Of a DNA stretch of 64,000 nucleotides, positions 17,354-25,935 are shown piece by piece. Location: positions 1 through 64,000 of the forward strand of contig JABMLG010000006.1 in assembly GCA_013204985.1 (NCBI GenBank), read 5' to 3'. Under the pieces are notes generated by a model, which saw nothing but the letters and a program-made list of their open reading frames with translations, did not search any database and had not been told where the DNA came from. The stretch's first letter is position 1. Each line of letters opens with the position of its first letter. This stretch comes from Microbacteriaceae bacterium VKM Ac-2855. Lineage in GTDB: Bacteria; Actinomycetota; Actinomycetes; Actinomycetales; Microbacteriaceae. A program made the translations under genes and the position numbers.

Positions 17354-18349
17354 ATGACCATCGTCGACAACGCCGTGTACGTGGGCGGACACCGGATGCA
17401 GAACCCCGCGAGTCTCGAGGACACCTTCGAGCTGATGCGCGAGCGCCAGGGCATGGCGTGGATCGGGCTGTATCGACCGGAACGCACCGAGGTGGAGGCC
17501 GTCGCGGCCGAGTTCGGTCTGCATCCGCTCGCCGTCGAGGACGCGCTCAGCGGGCATCAGCGTGCCAAGCTCGAGCTCTACGGCGACTCGCTCTTCGTGG
17601 TGCTGCGGCCGGCGCACTACAACGACTCGACCGAGACGGTCGTGTTCGGCGAGCTGCACATGTTCGTCGGCCCCGACTTCGTCGTCACCATCCGGCACGC
17701 CGACTCGCCCGATCTCGGGGCCGTGCGCCGACGGATGGAGGCGGATCCGACACTGCTCGCCAAGGGGCCGGCGGCGGTGCTGTACGCGATCCTCGACCAG
17801 GTGGTCGACGAGTACGCGCCGGTGGTGGACGGCGTGCAGAACGACATCGATGAGATCGAGGACCAACTCTTCGGCGTCGCCGGCGACGAGTCGCTGTCGG
17901 AACGCATCTACCGGCTCTCCCGCGAGGTGATCCATTTCCAGCGCTCGGTGCAGCCGCTGGAGACGATGTTCGAGACCTTGAAGTCGACGAAGCAGAACAT
18001 CGACGTCGAGTTGCAACGCAACTACCGCGACGTGATCGACCACGTCATCCGCATCACCGACAGGGTCGACTCCCTCCGGCACATCCTCGACAAGGCGCTC
18101 ACGGTGCACTCGACGCTGGTGGCGAGGAGGCAGACCGAGACCGGGATCGCCCAGAACGACGTGGTGCGCAAGATCTCCTCCTGGGCGGCGATCCTGTTCG
18201 CGCCGACACTCGTCGCCGGGGTGTACGGGATGAACTTCGATCACATGCCGGAGCTGCATTGGGCCTTCGGTTACCCGATGGCCGTCGCTCTGATGTTCGT
18301 GCTCGGCTACGGCCTGTACTGGGTGTTCAAGCGCAACAAATGGTTGTGA
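17354..18349 (+). CDS. corA: CorA-family magnesium/divalent-cation channel
   Basis: A 331-residue protein. The large cytoplasmic alpha/beta N-domain (about 1-265) leads into two C-terminal transmembrane helices with the pore motif YGMNFDHMPEL between them, the GMN signature of CorA. The C-terminus is basic (YWVFKRNKWL), typical of the family. It forms a pentameric Mg2+ (or Co2+/Ni2+) uptake channel gated by cytosolic Mg2+. A weak GATGCT 6 nt before the ATG may serve as a -10. The two CNNM-type transporters next door, also linked to Mg2+, make a cation-homeostasis context plausible. Confidence 0.93.
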   Translation: MTIVDNAVYVGGHRMQNPASLEDTFELMRERQGMAWIGLYRPERTEVEAVAAEFGLHPLAVEDALSGHQRAKLELYGDSLFVVLRPAHYNDSTETVVFGELHMFVGPDFVVTIRHADSPDLGAVRRRMEADPTLLAKGPAAVLYAILDQVVDEYAPVVDGVQNDIDEIEDQLFGVAGDESLSERIYRLSREVIHFQRSVQPLETMFETLKSTKQNIDVELQRNYRDVIDHVIRITDRVDSLRHILDKALTVHSTLVARRQTETGIAQNDVVRKISSWAAILFAPTLVAGVYGMNFDHMPELHWAFGYPMAVALMFVLGYGLYWVFKRNKWL

Positions 18350-18465
18350 GCGCCGTTACCGGGTCGTGACGATGACGTAGACTTCCCGCACAATGGATGA
18401 CCCTCCCTCTGCGCATACGTCTCGTCCCATGAGCTCGACCACGCACCACGCCGGGGGTGCGCCCC

Positions 18466-19815
18466 ATGGGATTTGAATGGCTCATGCTCGGCGTCGGCCT
18501 CCTGCTGACGCTCGGAACCGGCATCTTCGTCGCCAGTGAATTCGCCCTGGTGAATCTCGATCGAGCCGATCTCGAGGCTCGACGCGATCGCGGCGAGACC
18601 CGCCTGCAAATGACGATCGCAGCGCTGAAGGTCACCTCGACGCACCTGTCGAGCGCCCAGCTCGGGATCACGCTGACGACGCTGCTCACCGGGTACACGA
18701 TGGAACCGGCCCTCTCGGCACTGCTCGAGCAGCCCTTCCTGGGCCTGGGGTTGCCGGAGGACGTGCTCGACCCGATCATGACGGTGGTGGCGATCATCAT
18801 CGCGACGCTACTGTCGATGATCCTCGGCGAGCTGGTGCCCAAGAATTTCGCACTCGCACTGCCGCGCGCGACGGCGAAGCTCGTGATCCCGGTGCAGACC
18901 GCTTTCACGACGGTGTTCCGGCCGGCGGTCGCCCTGCTCAACGGCAGCGCCAACGCGATCCTCCGACTCGTCGGCATCGAGCCGAAGGAGGAGCTCTCGG
19001 GCGCCCGCAGTGCGGAGGAGCTCTCGAGCCTGGTCCGTCACTCGGCCAGCGCGGGCCTGCTGGAAGCCGACACGGCCAATCTGCTCGGACGCACGCTGGT
19101 CTTCTCGGAGCTGACCGCGGGAGACGTGATGACACCGCGCCTGCGGGTCTCGACGGTCGAACGAACGAACTCGGCTCAGGACGTCCTCGAGCTCGCCCGG
19201 ACCACCGGGTTCTCGCGATTCCCGATCACGGACGACGACATCGACGACATCGTCGGAGTGGTGCACGTGAAGCAGGCCGTCGCGGTGCCGCGTGGAAAGC
19301 GCACTGACGTGCCGGTGACGGCGCTGCGCTCGGAGCCGTTGCGTGTCCCCGAGACGATGAAGCTCGACCTGCTGCTCACGGAGTTGCGCGGCCGTGGCTT
19401 CCAGATGGCCATCGTGATCGACGAGTACGGCGGAACCGCCGGTGTGGCGACGTTGGAGGACCTGGTCGAGGAGTTGGTCGGCGAGGTCGCCGACGAACAC
19501 GATCGCTCCCGGGCCGATGTGGTGGTGCTGCCGGGTTCGACGACCTTCCCCGGGATGCTGCGCCCCGACGAGTTGCGAGACCGTGTCGGCGTGCATGTGC
19601 CGGAGGAGGGTCCGTACGAGACCGTGGCCGGTTTCGTGATGAGCGAGCTGGGCCGTCTGCCGCTGGTCGGCGACGAGGTGCCGTTCAACGGCGGTGTCTT
19701 CCGCGTGGAGCGGCTCGACGGGCGTCGCATCGACCGCATCCGCTACACCCCGACCCCCGAACCCGACCCGAACGACGAGACGGACACGGCCGTGAAGGGG
19801 GCGCGCCATGAGTGA
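18466..19815 (+). CDS. CNNM/CorC-family CBS transporter, membrane-type
   Basis: A 449-residue protein. The DUF21/CNNM membrane domain spans about 1-190 with four hydrophobic segments and the motif MILGELVPKNFALALP. A CBS pair (about 215-330, VMTPRLRVSTVERTN and MAIVIDEYGGTAGVATLEDL) and a C-terminal CorC/HlyC transporter-associated domain (PDELRDRVGVHVPEEGPYET) follow. Homologues mediate Mg2+ efflux or transport; the label hemolysin is historical. I chose ATG at 18466 over GTG at 18457 because a GGGG stretch lies at ribosome-binding distance. The next gene overlaps by 8 bases, so the pair is cotranslated. Confidence 0.88.
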   Translation: MGFEWLMLGVGLLLTLGTGIFVASEFALVNLDRADLEARRDRGETRLQMTIAALKVTSTHLSSAQLGITLTTLLTGYTMEPALSALLEQPFLGLGLPEDVLDPIMTVVAIIIATLLSMILGELVPKNFALALPRATAKLVIPVQTAFTTVFRPAVALLNGSANAILRLVGIEPKEELSGARSAEELSSLVRHSASAGLLEADTANLLGRTLVFSELTAGDVMTPRLRVSTVERTNSAQDVLELARTTGFSRFPITDDDIDDIVGVVHVKQAVAVPRGKRTDVPVTALRSEPLRVPETMKLDLLLTELRGRGFQMAIVIDEYGGTAGVATLEDLVEELVGEVADEHDRSRADVVVLPGSTTFPGMLRPDELRDRVGVHVPEEGPYETVAGFVMSELGRLPLVGDEVPFNGGVFRVERLDGRRIDRIRYTPTPEPDPNDETDTAVKGARHE

Positions 19816-20866
19816 CTGGGCAGGAATCGCCTGGCTCGTGGTGCTGCTCGCCGCGAACGCCTTCTTCGTCGGCGCCGAGTTCGCCGTGATCTCGGCACGC
19901 CGTTCGCAGATCGAGCCGCTCGCCGAGAGCGGCAAGCGCAGCGCGATCACGGCGCTCGCCGCCATGGAGCACGCCACGCTGATGCTCGCGACGACGCAGC
20001 TGGGCATCACCGTGTGCTCGCTGCTGATCCTGAACGTGAGCGAGCCCGCCATCCACCACCTGCTGGAGGGTCCGCTGCACCTCACCGGCATGCCGGAGGA
20101 GGCGACGGGGGTGGTCGCGTTCATCATCACGCTGCTGCTCGTGTCCTTCCTGCACGTCGTGCTGGGCGAGATGGTGCCGAAGAACATCTCGTTCTCGATG
20201 CCCGATCGTGCGGTGCTGCTGCTGGCGCCGCCGCTGGTGATGATCGCGCGGGTGTTCCGCCCGATCATCGTCGCGCTGAACGCGGTCTCGAACTCGGTGC
20301 TGCGCCTGTTCAAGGTGGAGCCGAAGGACGAGGCGAACAGCACGTTCACGCTGGAAGAGGTCGCCACGATCGTCGACCAGTCCACTCGCGAAGGCACCCT
20401 GCAGGACTCGACCGGCACGCTCCTGGCCGCGTTCGAGTTCACCGAGAAGAAGGTGGCCGACGTCGCCCTGCCGCTCGATGGCATCGTCAGCCTGCCGTTC
20501 GGCGCGACGCCGGCGGATGTCGAGCGCGCGGTGGCGAAGCACGGCTTCTCGCGGTACGTCGTGCTCGGCGAGAACGGTCTTCCCGACGGCTACATCCACC
20601 TCAAGGACGTGCTCGACCTCGACGGCGACATCGAGGGCGACAAGTTCCGTCGGCCCATCCCGGCCAAGCGGATCCGTCAGCTCGCGTCGATCTTCGAGCG
20701 CACCGATCTGGAGGACGCCCTGGCGATCATGCGCCGTTCGGGCGCGCACCTCGCGCGCGCGTTCGACGAGGCGGGCGAGGCGACGGGCGTGCTGTTCCTC
20801 GAGGACATCATCGAGGAGCTCGTCGGCGAGGTGCAGGACGCGACGCGGCGCCGACCGGGGCGGTAG
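19808..20866 (+). CDS. CNNM/CBS-family membrane transporter, paralogue without CorC domain
   Basis: A 352-residue paralogue of the upstream gene. The CNNM domain (about 1-185) carries HVVLGEMVPKNISFSMP. A CBS pair (VADVALPLDGIVSLPFGATP, then LARAFDEAGEATGVLFLEDI) follows, but the protein ends there, lacking the CorC-HlyC domain. Tandem long-short CNNM pairs are common in actinobacteria and may form heterodimers; ion specificity is not shown by the sequence. It overlaps the first CNNM gene by 8 bases. Confidence 0.86.
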   Translation: MSDWAGIAWLVVLLAANAFFVGAEFAVISARRSQIEPLAESGKRSAITALAAMEHATLMLATTQLGITVCSLLILNVSEPAIHHLLEGPLHLTGMPEEATGVVAFIITLLLVSFLHVVLGEMVPKNISFSMPDRAVLLLAPPLVMIARVFRPIIVALNAVSNSVLRLFKVEPKDEANSTFTLEEVATIVDQSTREGTLQDSTGTLLAAFEFTEKKVADVALPLDGIVSLPFGATPADVERAVAKHGFSRYVVLGENGLPDGYIHLKDVLDLDGDIEGDKFRRPIPAKRIRQLASIFERTDLEDALAIMRRSGAHLARAFDEAGEATGVLFLEDIIEELVGEVQDATRRRPGR

Positions 20867-20888
20867 GCCCCGATTCGGACCGTGCGCG

Positions 20889-21983
20889 TCAGGCGTGCTG
20901 AGGCCACCGCGCCCGACGGTACTGCCCCGGCCAGTAGTCGACCTCGACGCCGAGTTCGTGCGCGGCGCGGAGCGGGAAATGCGGGTCGCGCAACAGCTCG
21001 CGGCCGAGCATGACCGCATCCGCTCTGCCGGACGCGACGACGGCCTCGGCCTGCTCGGCGGTGGTGATCAGACCCACCGCCGAGACGGGGGTGTCCGCCT
21101 CGCGGCCGACGTACTCGGCGAAGGGCACCTGGTACAGCGGGCCGAGCGGGATGCGGACGCCGGAGACGAGGCCGCCGGTCGAGATGTCGAAGAAGTCGGC
21201 TCCCGCGGCCTGCGACCAGCCCGCGACGACGGCGGTCTGCGCCTCGTCCCAGCCGCCGGGAGCGTAGTCGGTCGCCGAGAAGCGCACGAGGACCGGCACC
21301 GTCTCGCCGACCTCGGTGCGGACGGCGCTGATCACCTCGAGCAGGAATCGCGCGCGGTCCTCGAGACCGCCGCCGTACTCGTCCGTGCGCCGATTACTCA
21401 GCGGTGAGAGGAACTGGTGGATGAGGTAGCCGTGAGCGGCGTGCAGCTCGAGCACGTCGAATCCGGCGTCGACGGCGCGGCGAGCCGCCGCGCGGAAATC
21501 GTCGACGATGGATCCGATCGCGGTGGTCGTCAACGCGACCGGTTCCGCGTAGCCCCCGAAGGCGACGGCCGACGGGGCGACCGTCGTCCAGCCACCCTCC
21601 GCCTCGGGGACCGTGCCGACCGCATCCGTGCCCCACGCCGGGTAGACGGAGGCCTTGCGACCCGCGTGGGCGAGCTGGATGCCCGCGACCGCACCCTGCG
21701 CGTGCTGGAAATCGACCAAGCGCCGCCAGGCATCGCGCTGCTCGTCGTTCCAGATACCGGTGTCGAAGGGTGAGATCCGACCCTCGGCGTTCACCGCGGT
21801 CGCTTCTGCGATCACGAGACCGGCGCCTCCAGCCGCGATCGAGCCGAGATGCATCAGGTGCCAGTCGCCGACGATGCCCGAACGGTCGGCGATCGCGTAC
21901 TGGCACATCGGCGCCGCCCACAGGCGGTTGCGCACGGTCACACCACGCAGATCGATCGACTGGAACAGAGCGGACGAGGGCAT
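20889..21983 (-). CDS. NADH:flavin oxidoreductase, Old Yellow Enzyme class III (YqjM/NamA-like)
   Basis: A 364-residue FMN-dependent TIM-barrel ene-reductase. The class III pattern is clear: WAAPMCQYA contains the redox-sensing Cys, and QLAHAGRKAS the histidine pair that binds substrate. ELHAAHGYLIHQFLSPLSN and RRTDEYGG are further family blocks; the C-terminal Arg/Trp region is present. It reduces activated C=C bonds, often alpha,beta-unsaturated carbonyls, using NADPH. A strong GAAGGAG precedes the ATG. It is divergent from nnrD. The exact substrate cannot be told. Confidence 0.92.
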   Translation of the reverse strand: MPSSALFQSIDLRGVTVRNRLWAAPMCQYAIADRSGIVGDWHLMHLGSIAAGGAGLVIAEATAVNAEGRISPFDTGIWNDEQRDAWRRLVDFQHAQGAVAGIQLAHAGRKASVYPAWGTDAVGTVPEAEGGWTTVAPSAVAFGGYAEPVALTTTAIGSIVDDFRAAARRAVDAGFDVLELHAAHGYLIHQFLSPLSNRRTDEYGGGLEDRARFLLEVISAVRTEVGETVPVLVRFSATDYAPGGWDEAQTAVVAGWSQAAGADFFDISTGGLVSGVRIPLGPLYQVPFAEYVGREADTPVSAVGLITTAEQAEAVVASGRADAVMLGRELLRDPHFPLRAAHELGVEVDYWPGQYRRARWPQHA

Positions 21984-22013
21984 CGGGCGTTCTCCTTCGG
22001 GTCGTCCGCACCC

Positions 22014-22025
22014 TATCGTGAGGCC
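22014..22025 (+). promoter_or_regulatory. -10 element of a leaderless start (nnrD)
   Basis: TATCGT (22014-22019), then GAGGCC, then ATG at 22026. GAGG overlaps the spacer and could alternatively act as a very close ribosome binding site. Confidence 0.5.
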
Positions 22026-22862
22026 ATGGGCGATGAGTCGATACGGTTCGGTACCAGCGATGCGGCGCGGGTGATCCGCCCGCCGCGCGCGGATGACGAC
22101 AAGTACAGCCGCGGGGTGCTCGGGATCGCGACGGGCTCGGAGCAGTTCCCCGGCGCGGCGGTGCTCGGGGTCGAGGCAGCGGTGCGCACGGGGCTCGGCA
22201 TGGTGCGCTACGTCGGCCCGAGCCGGCCCGCGGGCCTGGTGCTCGCACGGCGGCCCGAGGTGGTGACGGTCGCCGGACGCGTGCAGGCGTGGCTGATCGG
22301 ATCCGGCACCGGCGCGGGCGAGCGCAGCGACTCCGAGCGCGATGAGCTGCACCGGTATCTCCGTTCCGGCGTGCCGATCGTGCTCGACGCCGGAGCGCTC
22401 GACCTGGTGGCGGAGGCGACCGGCCCGACCGTCATCACGCCGCATTTCCGCGAGTTGGCTCGTCTGCTGGGCGATGTCGACGCGGCGGCGGTCGCGGCGG
22501 ATCCGATCGGCTCGGCGCGCCGCGCGGCCGAGCGCTTCGGCGTCGTCGTTCTGCTCAAAGGCAACAGCACGCACGTCATCGGTGGCGACGCGGCCTATGT
22601 CGTGAGCGGCTCCACGCCGTGGCTCGCCACCGCGGGCAGCGGCGACGTCCTCGGAGGTGTGCTCGGCGCTCTGCTTTCCGGTGCAGCCGCGGATGCGGAG
22701 TCGGCGGGCTCTGCACTGGGCCTCGAGGAGCTGGCTCGCGTCGCCGCAGCCGGAGCGGTGCTCCACGCGCGCGCCGGTAGCGCGGCATCGCGCGGCGGGC
22801 CGATCGCCGCGCTCGACATCGCCGAGCAGCTTCCGGCGGTCGTCGCGCGCATCCTGCACTGA
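22026..22862 (+). CDS. nnrD: ADP-dependent NAD(P)H-hydrate dehydratase
   Basis: A 278-residue ribokinase-like enzyme of the YjeF C-terminal/CARKD family. It repairs S-NAD(P)HX formed by hydration of NAD(P)H, using ADP in bacteria. The motifs are DDDKYSRGVLGIATGSEQFP at the N-terminus, VITPHFRELARLLG, and the catalytic ATAGSGDVLGGVLGALLSG with its Asp. There is no fused or adjacent NnrE epimerase. It is monocistronic; the OYE on the other strand shares the intergenic region, and both relate loosely to reduced pyridine nucleotides and flavins. Confidence 0.92.
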   Translation: MGDESIRFGTSDAARVIRPPRADDDKYSRGVLGIATGSEQFPGAAVLGVEAAVRTGLGMVRYVGPSRPAGLVLARRPEVVTVAGRVQAWLIGSGTGAGERSDSERDELHRYLRSGVPIVLDAGALDLVAEATGPTVITPHFRELARLLGDVDAAAVAADPIGSARRAAERFGVVVLLKGNSTHVIGGDAAYVVSGSTPWLATAGSGDVLGGVLGALLSGAAADAESAGSALGLEELARVAAAGAVLHARAGSAASRGGPIAALDIAEQLPAVVARILH

Positions 22863-22993
22863 GGGCTGCTGCGGGCGGCCGCTTTGCACAGCGGGTGAAC
22901 CCATCGGCGCCCCGATCCGTTGGACAGGGGGAGGGGCTGTACCGCGCACGCGGGCTTCTCCGGTTCCTCATCGGAATCACCAATGAACCGTCG

Positions 22994-23005
22994 ATACGTT
23001 CGTAT
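22994..23005. promoter_or_regulatory. palindrome upstream of the FMN-lipoprotein gene
   Basis: ATACGTTCGTAT is a perfect dyad (ATACG-TT-CGTAT), overlapped to the right by the near-palindrome TTCGTATGCGAA. It is 26 bases before the start codon and could be an operator overlapping the promoter. The regulator is unknown. Confidence 0.35.
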
Positions 23006-23030
23006 GCGAACCCGCTCCAGGAGGATCCCC

Positions 23031-23528
23031 ATGACGACGAAGACCCCGACCACCATCCGCTACGCTGCGAGCCTCATGCTCGGCGTCGGCGCGCTCGCCA
23101 GCCTCGCCGCCTGCTCCAACGCCGCGACGGCCGAGACCGAGTCGAGCACCGCGGCGACGAGTTCCGCCGCGGCGAGCCCGTCGGCCACCACGACGTCCGA
23201 GGCGAGCGACGACAGCGCCGCCGCCGCCACCACGTACGCCGACGGGACCTATGAGGCGACCGGCTCGTACACCTCGCCCGGCGGCAGCGAGACCGTCGAG
23301 GTCTCGATCACCCTCGAGAGCGACGTCGTCACCGCCGTGGCCGTCACTCCCGAATCGGAGAACCCGACGGGCACCCAGTACCAGACCAAGTTCGCCTCCG
23401 GTATCGCCGCGGTCGTGGTGGGTAAGAACATCGACGACCTCGACGTCTCGAAGGTCTCGGGCTCCTCGCTCACCTCCACCGGCTTCAACGACGCGGTGGA
23501 GACGATCAAGGCCGATGCCACCGCGTAA
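23031..23528 (+). CDS. FMN-binding-domain lipoprotein
   Basis: A 165-residue lipoprotein. The signal peptide ends in lipobox LAAC with Cys28. A Ser/Thr/Ala linker (about 29-70) leads to a small FMN-binding domain of the RnfG/NqrC type (YADGTYEATGSYTSPGG, SGIAAVVVGKNIDDLD). The usual flavinylation motif (DxxSGAT type) is replaced by VSGSSLTS at about 142-149; a Ser would take the FMN phosphodiester. GGAGG precedes ATG at 23031. The apbE start overlaps its 3-prime end by 14 bases. Likely an extracytoplasmic electron carrier flavinylated by ApbE and fed by the downstream membrane reductase. Confidence 0.85.
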   Translation: MTTKTPTTIRYAASLMLGVGALASLAACSNAATAETESSTAATSSAAASPSATTTSEASDDSAAAATTYADGTYEATGSYTSPGGSETVEVSITLESDVVTAVAVTPESENPTGTQYQTKFASGIAAVVVGKNIDDLDVSKVSGSSLTSTGFNDAVETIKADATA

Positions 23529-24393
23529 CACGCTCACCACAGCGTGGGACTTCGACGCGATCGGCACCGGCTGGCGCATCGAGACCGACACGGAGGTGAG
23601 CGAGGCGACGCGGTCGCGGGTGGCCGCGCGGATCGATGAGTTCGACCGCAGCTACTCGCGTTTCCGCGACGACTCGCTCGCCTCCCGGTTGCGCGACGCA
23701 TCCGGCCGCTTCGACTTCCCGAGCGACGCGGAGCCGTTGTTCGCGGTGTACGACGCGTTGTTCGCCCTCACCGCCGGCGCGGTCACGCCGTTCGTCGGCG
23801 ACGCCCTCGAGCGCCTCGGCTACGACGCGGCGTACACCCTGATGCCGCACGGTGCACCCGAGCCCGCACCGTCCTGGGCCGCGGCGCGCACCGGAGCCGC
23901 GACGACGATCTCGACGGCGGCCCCGGTCGTGCTCGATGTCGGCGCCGCCGGCAAGGGTTACCTCGTCGATCTCGTGCTCGATGTGTTGGCCGACGCCGGG
24001 ATGCATCGCGCCGTCGTCGATGCCAGCGGCGACATGCGGGCGGTCGGCGTGCCCGACTACCGCGTCGCGATGGAGCACCCGTACGATGCGCGGCGTGCGA
24101 TCGGCGTCATCGAGCCGGGCGAGCGCGCGCTCTGCGCCTCCGCGAGCAATCGCCGCGCGTGGGGCGAGGGCCTGCACCATGTGCTCGACGGCCGCACCGG
24201 CCTGCCCGTGCGCACCGTGGTCGCGACGTGGGCGATCGCGGATTCGGGTCTTCTCGCCGACGCGCTCGCCACGGCCCTGTTCCTCGTCGAACCCGATACG
24301 CTCGCCGAACGTTTCGACTTCGACTACCTGCGGATGTTCTCCGACGGCACCGCGCAGTATTCCGCCACCTTCCCCGGAGAGGTCTTCCGTTGA
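23515..24393 (+). CDS. apbE: FAD:protein FMN transferase
   Basis: A 292-residue ApbE family enzyme. It transfers FMN from FAD to a Ser/Thr in proteins of the Nqr/Rnf type. The Gly-rich motif VVLDVGAAGKGYLVD, followed by VVDASGDMRAVG and LHHVLDGRTGLPV, and the terminal VATWAIADSGLLADALATALFLV, are typical of the family. It has no obvious signal peptide, unlike many Gram-negative ApbEs, so the catalytic location is uncertain. It overlaps the lipoprotein gene by 14 bases and the reductase gene by four (TTGA), a fully coupled operon; its partner is most likely the adjacent lipoprotein. Confidence 0.9.
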   Translation: MPPRNTLTTAWDFDAIGTGWRIETDTEVSEATRSRVAARIDEFDRSYSRFRDDSLASRLRDASGRFDFPSDAEPLFAVYDALFALTAGAVTPFVGDALERLGYDAAYTLMPHGAPEPAPSWAAARTGAATTISTAAPVVLDVGAAGKGYLVDLVLDVLADAGMHRAVVDASGDMRAVGVPDYRVAMEHPYDARRAIGVIEPGERALCASASNRRAWGEGLHHVLDGRTGLPVRTVVATWAIADSGLLADALATALFLVEPDTLAERFDFDYLRMFSDGTAQYSATFPGEVFR

Positions 24394-25931
24394 TCGCCAC
24401 CCTCGATCGCGCCCTCGGTCGCGTCACGATGTACCGCCTGGTCTGGCTCGTGCTCGCCGCGCTCTACCTCATCGCGCTGGTGTACTCGGCCGTCGGACTG
24501 CTGGCCTACACGCCTCTCGAACTGCTGGCCACCGCGGCCGTGGCGATCGGGGTCACCGCGCTGGTCAGTGCGCTGCTGGCTCGGCTCGTCGGGTCGAGGG
24601 CGCACCTCGAGTCGTCGCTGGTCACCGGTTTCCTGCTCACGTTCCTCCTGTTCCCGACCGCCGATCCGACCGGACTCGGCACGGTGGCCATCGTCGCGGC
24701 GATCGCGGGGGCATCGAAGTTCGTCTTCGCGTGGCGCGGCCGGCACATCTTCAACCCCGCGGCCCTCTCGGTCTTCCTGATCTCGCTGATCTACTCGATC
24801 ACGCTCGCCGTCGGGGCGACCCCGATCCCGCTGCTCAGTACCGCCGCGGTCTGGTGGATCGCCTCCGGGGCACTCTGGCCCTTCGTCATCGTCGGCGCGC
24901 TGATCGTGGTGCTGCGCACCAAGCGGTGGGCGATCTTCGGCGTCTACGTCGCCGTCGCCGTGATCGTATCCGTGGTCCGCCTCGCGAGCGCGGGTCCCTC
25001 GGTCGGCGACGCGATCGTGCAGGTGATCACCGCCTACCCGTACATCTTCGCGGCCGGATTCATGCTGACCGAGCCGCTCACGATGGCGCCGCGCCGCCGG
25101 CAGCAGCTGCTGCTCGCGGTGGTCGCGGCGCTGCTCGCGGCCCTGCCGATCTCGTTCGGCGTGATCTACGCGTCGCCCGAGCTGGGTCTGGTCGTGGCGA
25201 ACCTGCTCGCGTTCTTCTTCGGCCAGCGCCGTGGCGTGCGCCTTCAGCTGCTCGGCTCGCGCCGACTCAGCAGCGAGATCGCCGAGTACAGCTTCGAGCC
25301 GGCGCGCCCCATCCGCTTCACCCCGGGCCAGTACCTCGAACTGCATCTGCCGCACCGGGCGGACAGCCGTGGTTCGCGCCGCACTTTCAGCATCGCGTCG
25401 GCTCCCGCCGCAGGGTCGTTGGCCCTCGCGATGAGGGTGCCCGAGAAGTCGAGCACTTTCAAGCGCGAGTTGGCGGAGGTGGAGGCCGGGGCGACGCTGC
25501 GGGTCACGGGTGTCGGCGGCGACTTCGTGCTGCCGAAGGACGCATCCGTGCCGCTGCTGTTCGTCGCCGGAGGCATCGGGATCACTCCGTTCGCGAGCCA
25601 GCTCGCCCACTCACGGGTGACGGGCGAGAAGCGCGACATCGTGCTGGTCTACGCCGTCAGCGACCCGAGCGAGGTGCCGTACCGCGAACTGCTCGAGTAC
25701 TCGGGCGTGCGCGTGGTGCTGGTCAGCCGCGCCGACCCGGGCCCGTTGCCCGACGGTTGGAGCCACATCGCGGGCCGGCTCAGCGCCGAGACCCTGCGCG
25801 AGGCGGTGCCGGATGCATCCGCTCGCCGCGGCTTCCTTTCGGGCTCGCCCGCGATGGTCGACGGCGTGCGCCCGATGCTGAGGGCGGCGGGCGTCAAGCG
25901 CATCCACACGGACGCGTTCTCGGGCTACTGA
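24390..25931 (+). CDS. NqrB/RnfD-like membrane domain fused to ferredoxin-NADP-reductase domain
   Basis: A 513-residue fusion. The N-terminal half (about 1-285) has around nine or ten hydrophobic helices similar to NqrB/RnfD, with HIFNPAALSVFLISLIY as the recognisable block. The C-terminal half (about 290-510) is a flavin reductase: RRTFSIASAP binds the flavin and FVAGGIGITPFASQLAH binds NAD(P)H, ending SGSPAMVDGVRPML. It would pass electrons from cytosolic NAD(P)H through the membrane to the flavinylated lipoprotein. The TTG start is interlocked with the apbE stop (TTGA). Related three-gene sets are known in actinobacteria, but the acceptor and physiological role are not established. Confidence 0.87.
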   Translation: MIATLDRALGRVTMYRLVWLVLAALYLIALVYSAVGLLAYTPLELLATAAVAIGVTALVSALLARLVGSRAHLESSLVTGFLLTFLLFPTADPTGLGTVAIVAAIAGASKFVFAWRGRHIFNPAALSVFLISLIYSITLAVGATPIPLLSTAAVWWIASGALWPFVIVGALIVVLRTKRWAIFGVYVAVAVIVSVVRLASAGPSVGDAIVQVITAYPYIFAAGFMLTEPLTMAPRRRQQLLLAVVAALLAALPISFGVIYASPELGLVVANLLAFFFGQRRGVRLQLLGSRRLSSEIAEYSFEPARPIRFTPGQYLELHLPHRADSRGSRRTFSIASAPAAGSLALAMRVPEKSSTFKRELAEVEAGATLRVTGVGGDFVLPKDASVPLLFVAGGIGITPFASQLAHSRVTGEKRDIVLVYAVSDPSEVPYRELLEYSGVRVVLVSRADPGPLPDGWSHIAGRLSAETLREAVPDASARRGFLSGSPAMVDGVRPMLRAAGVKRIHTDAFSGY

Positions 25932-25935
25932 GCGC

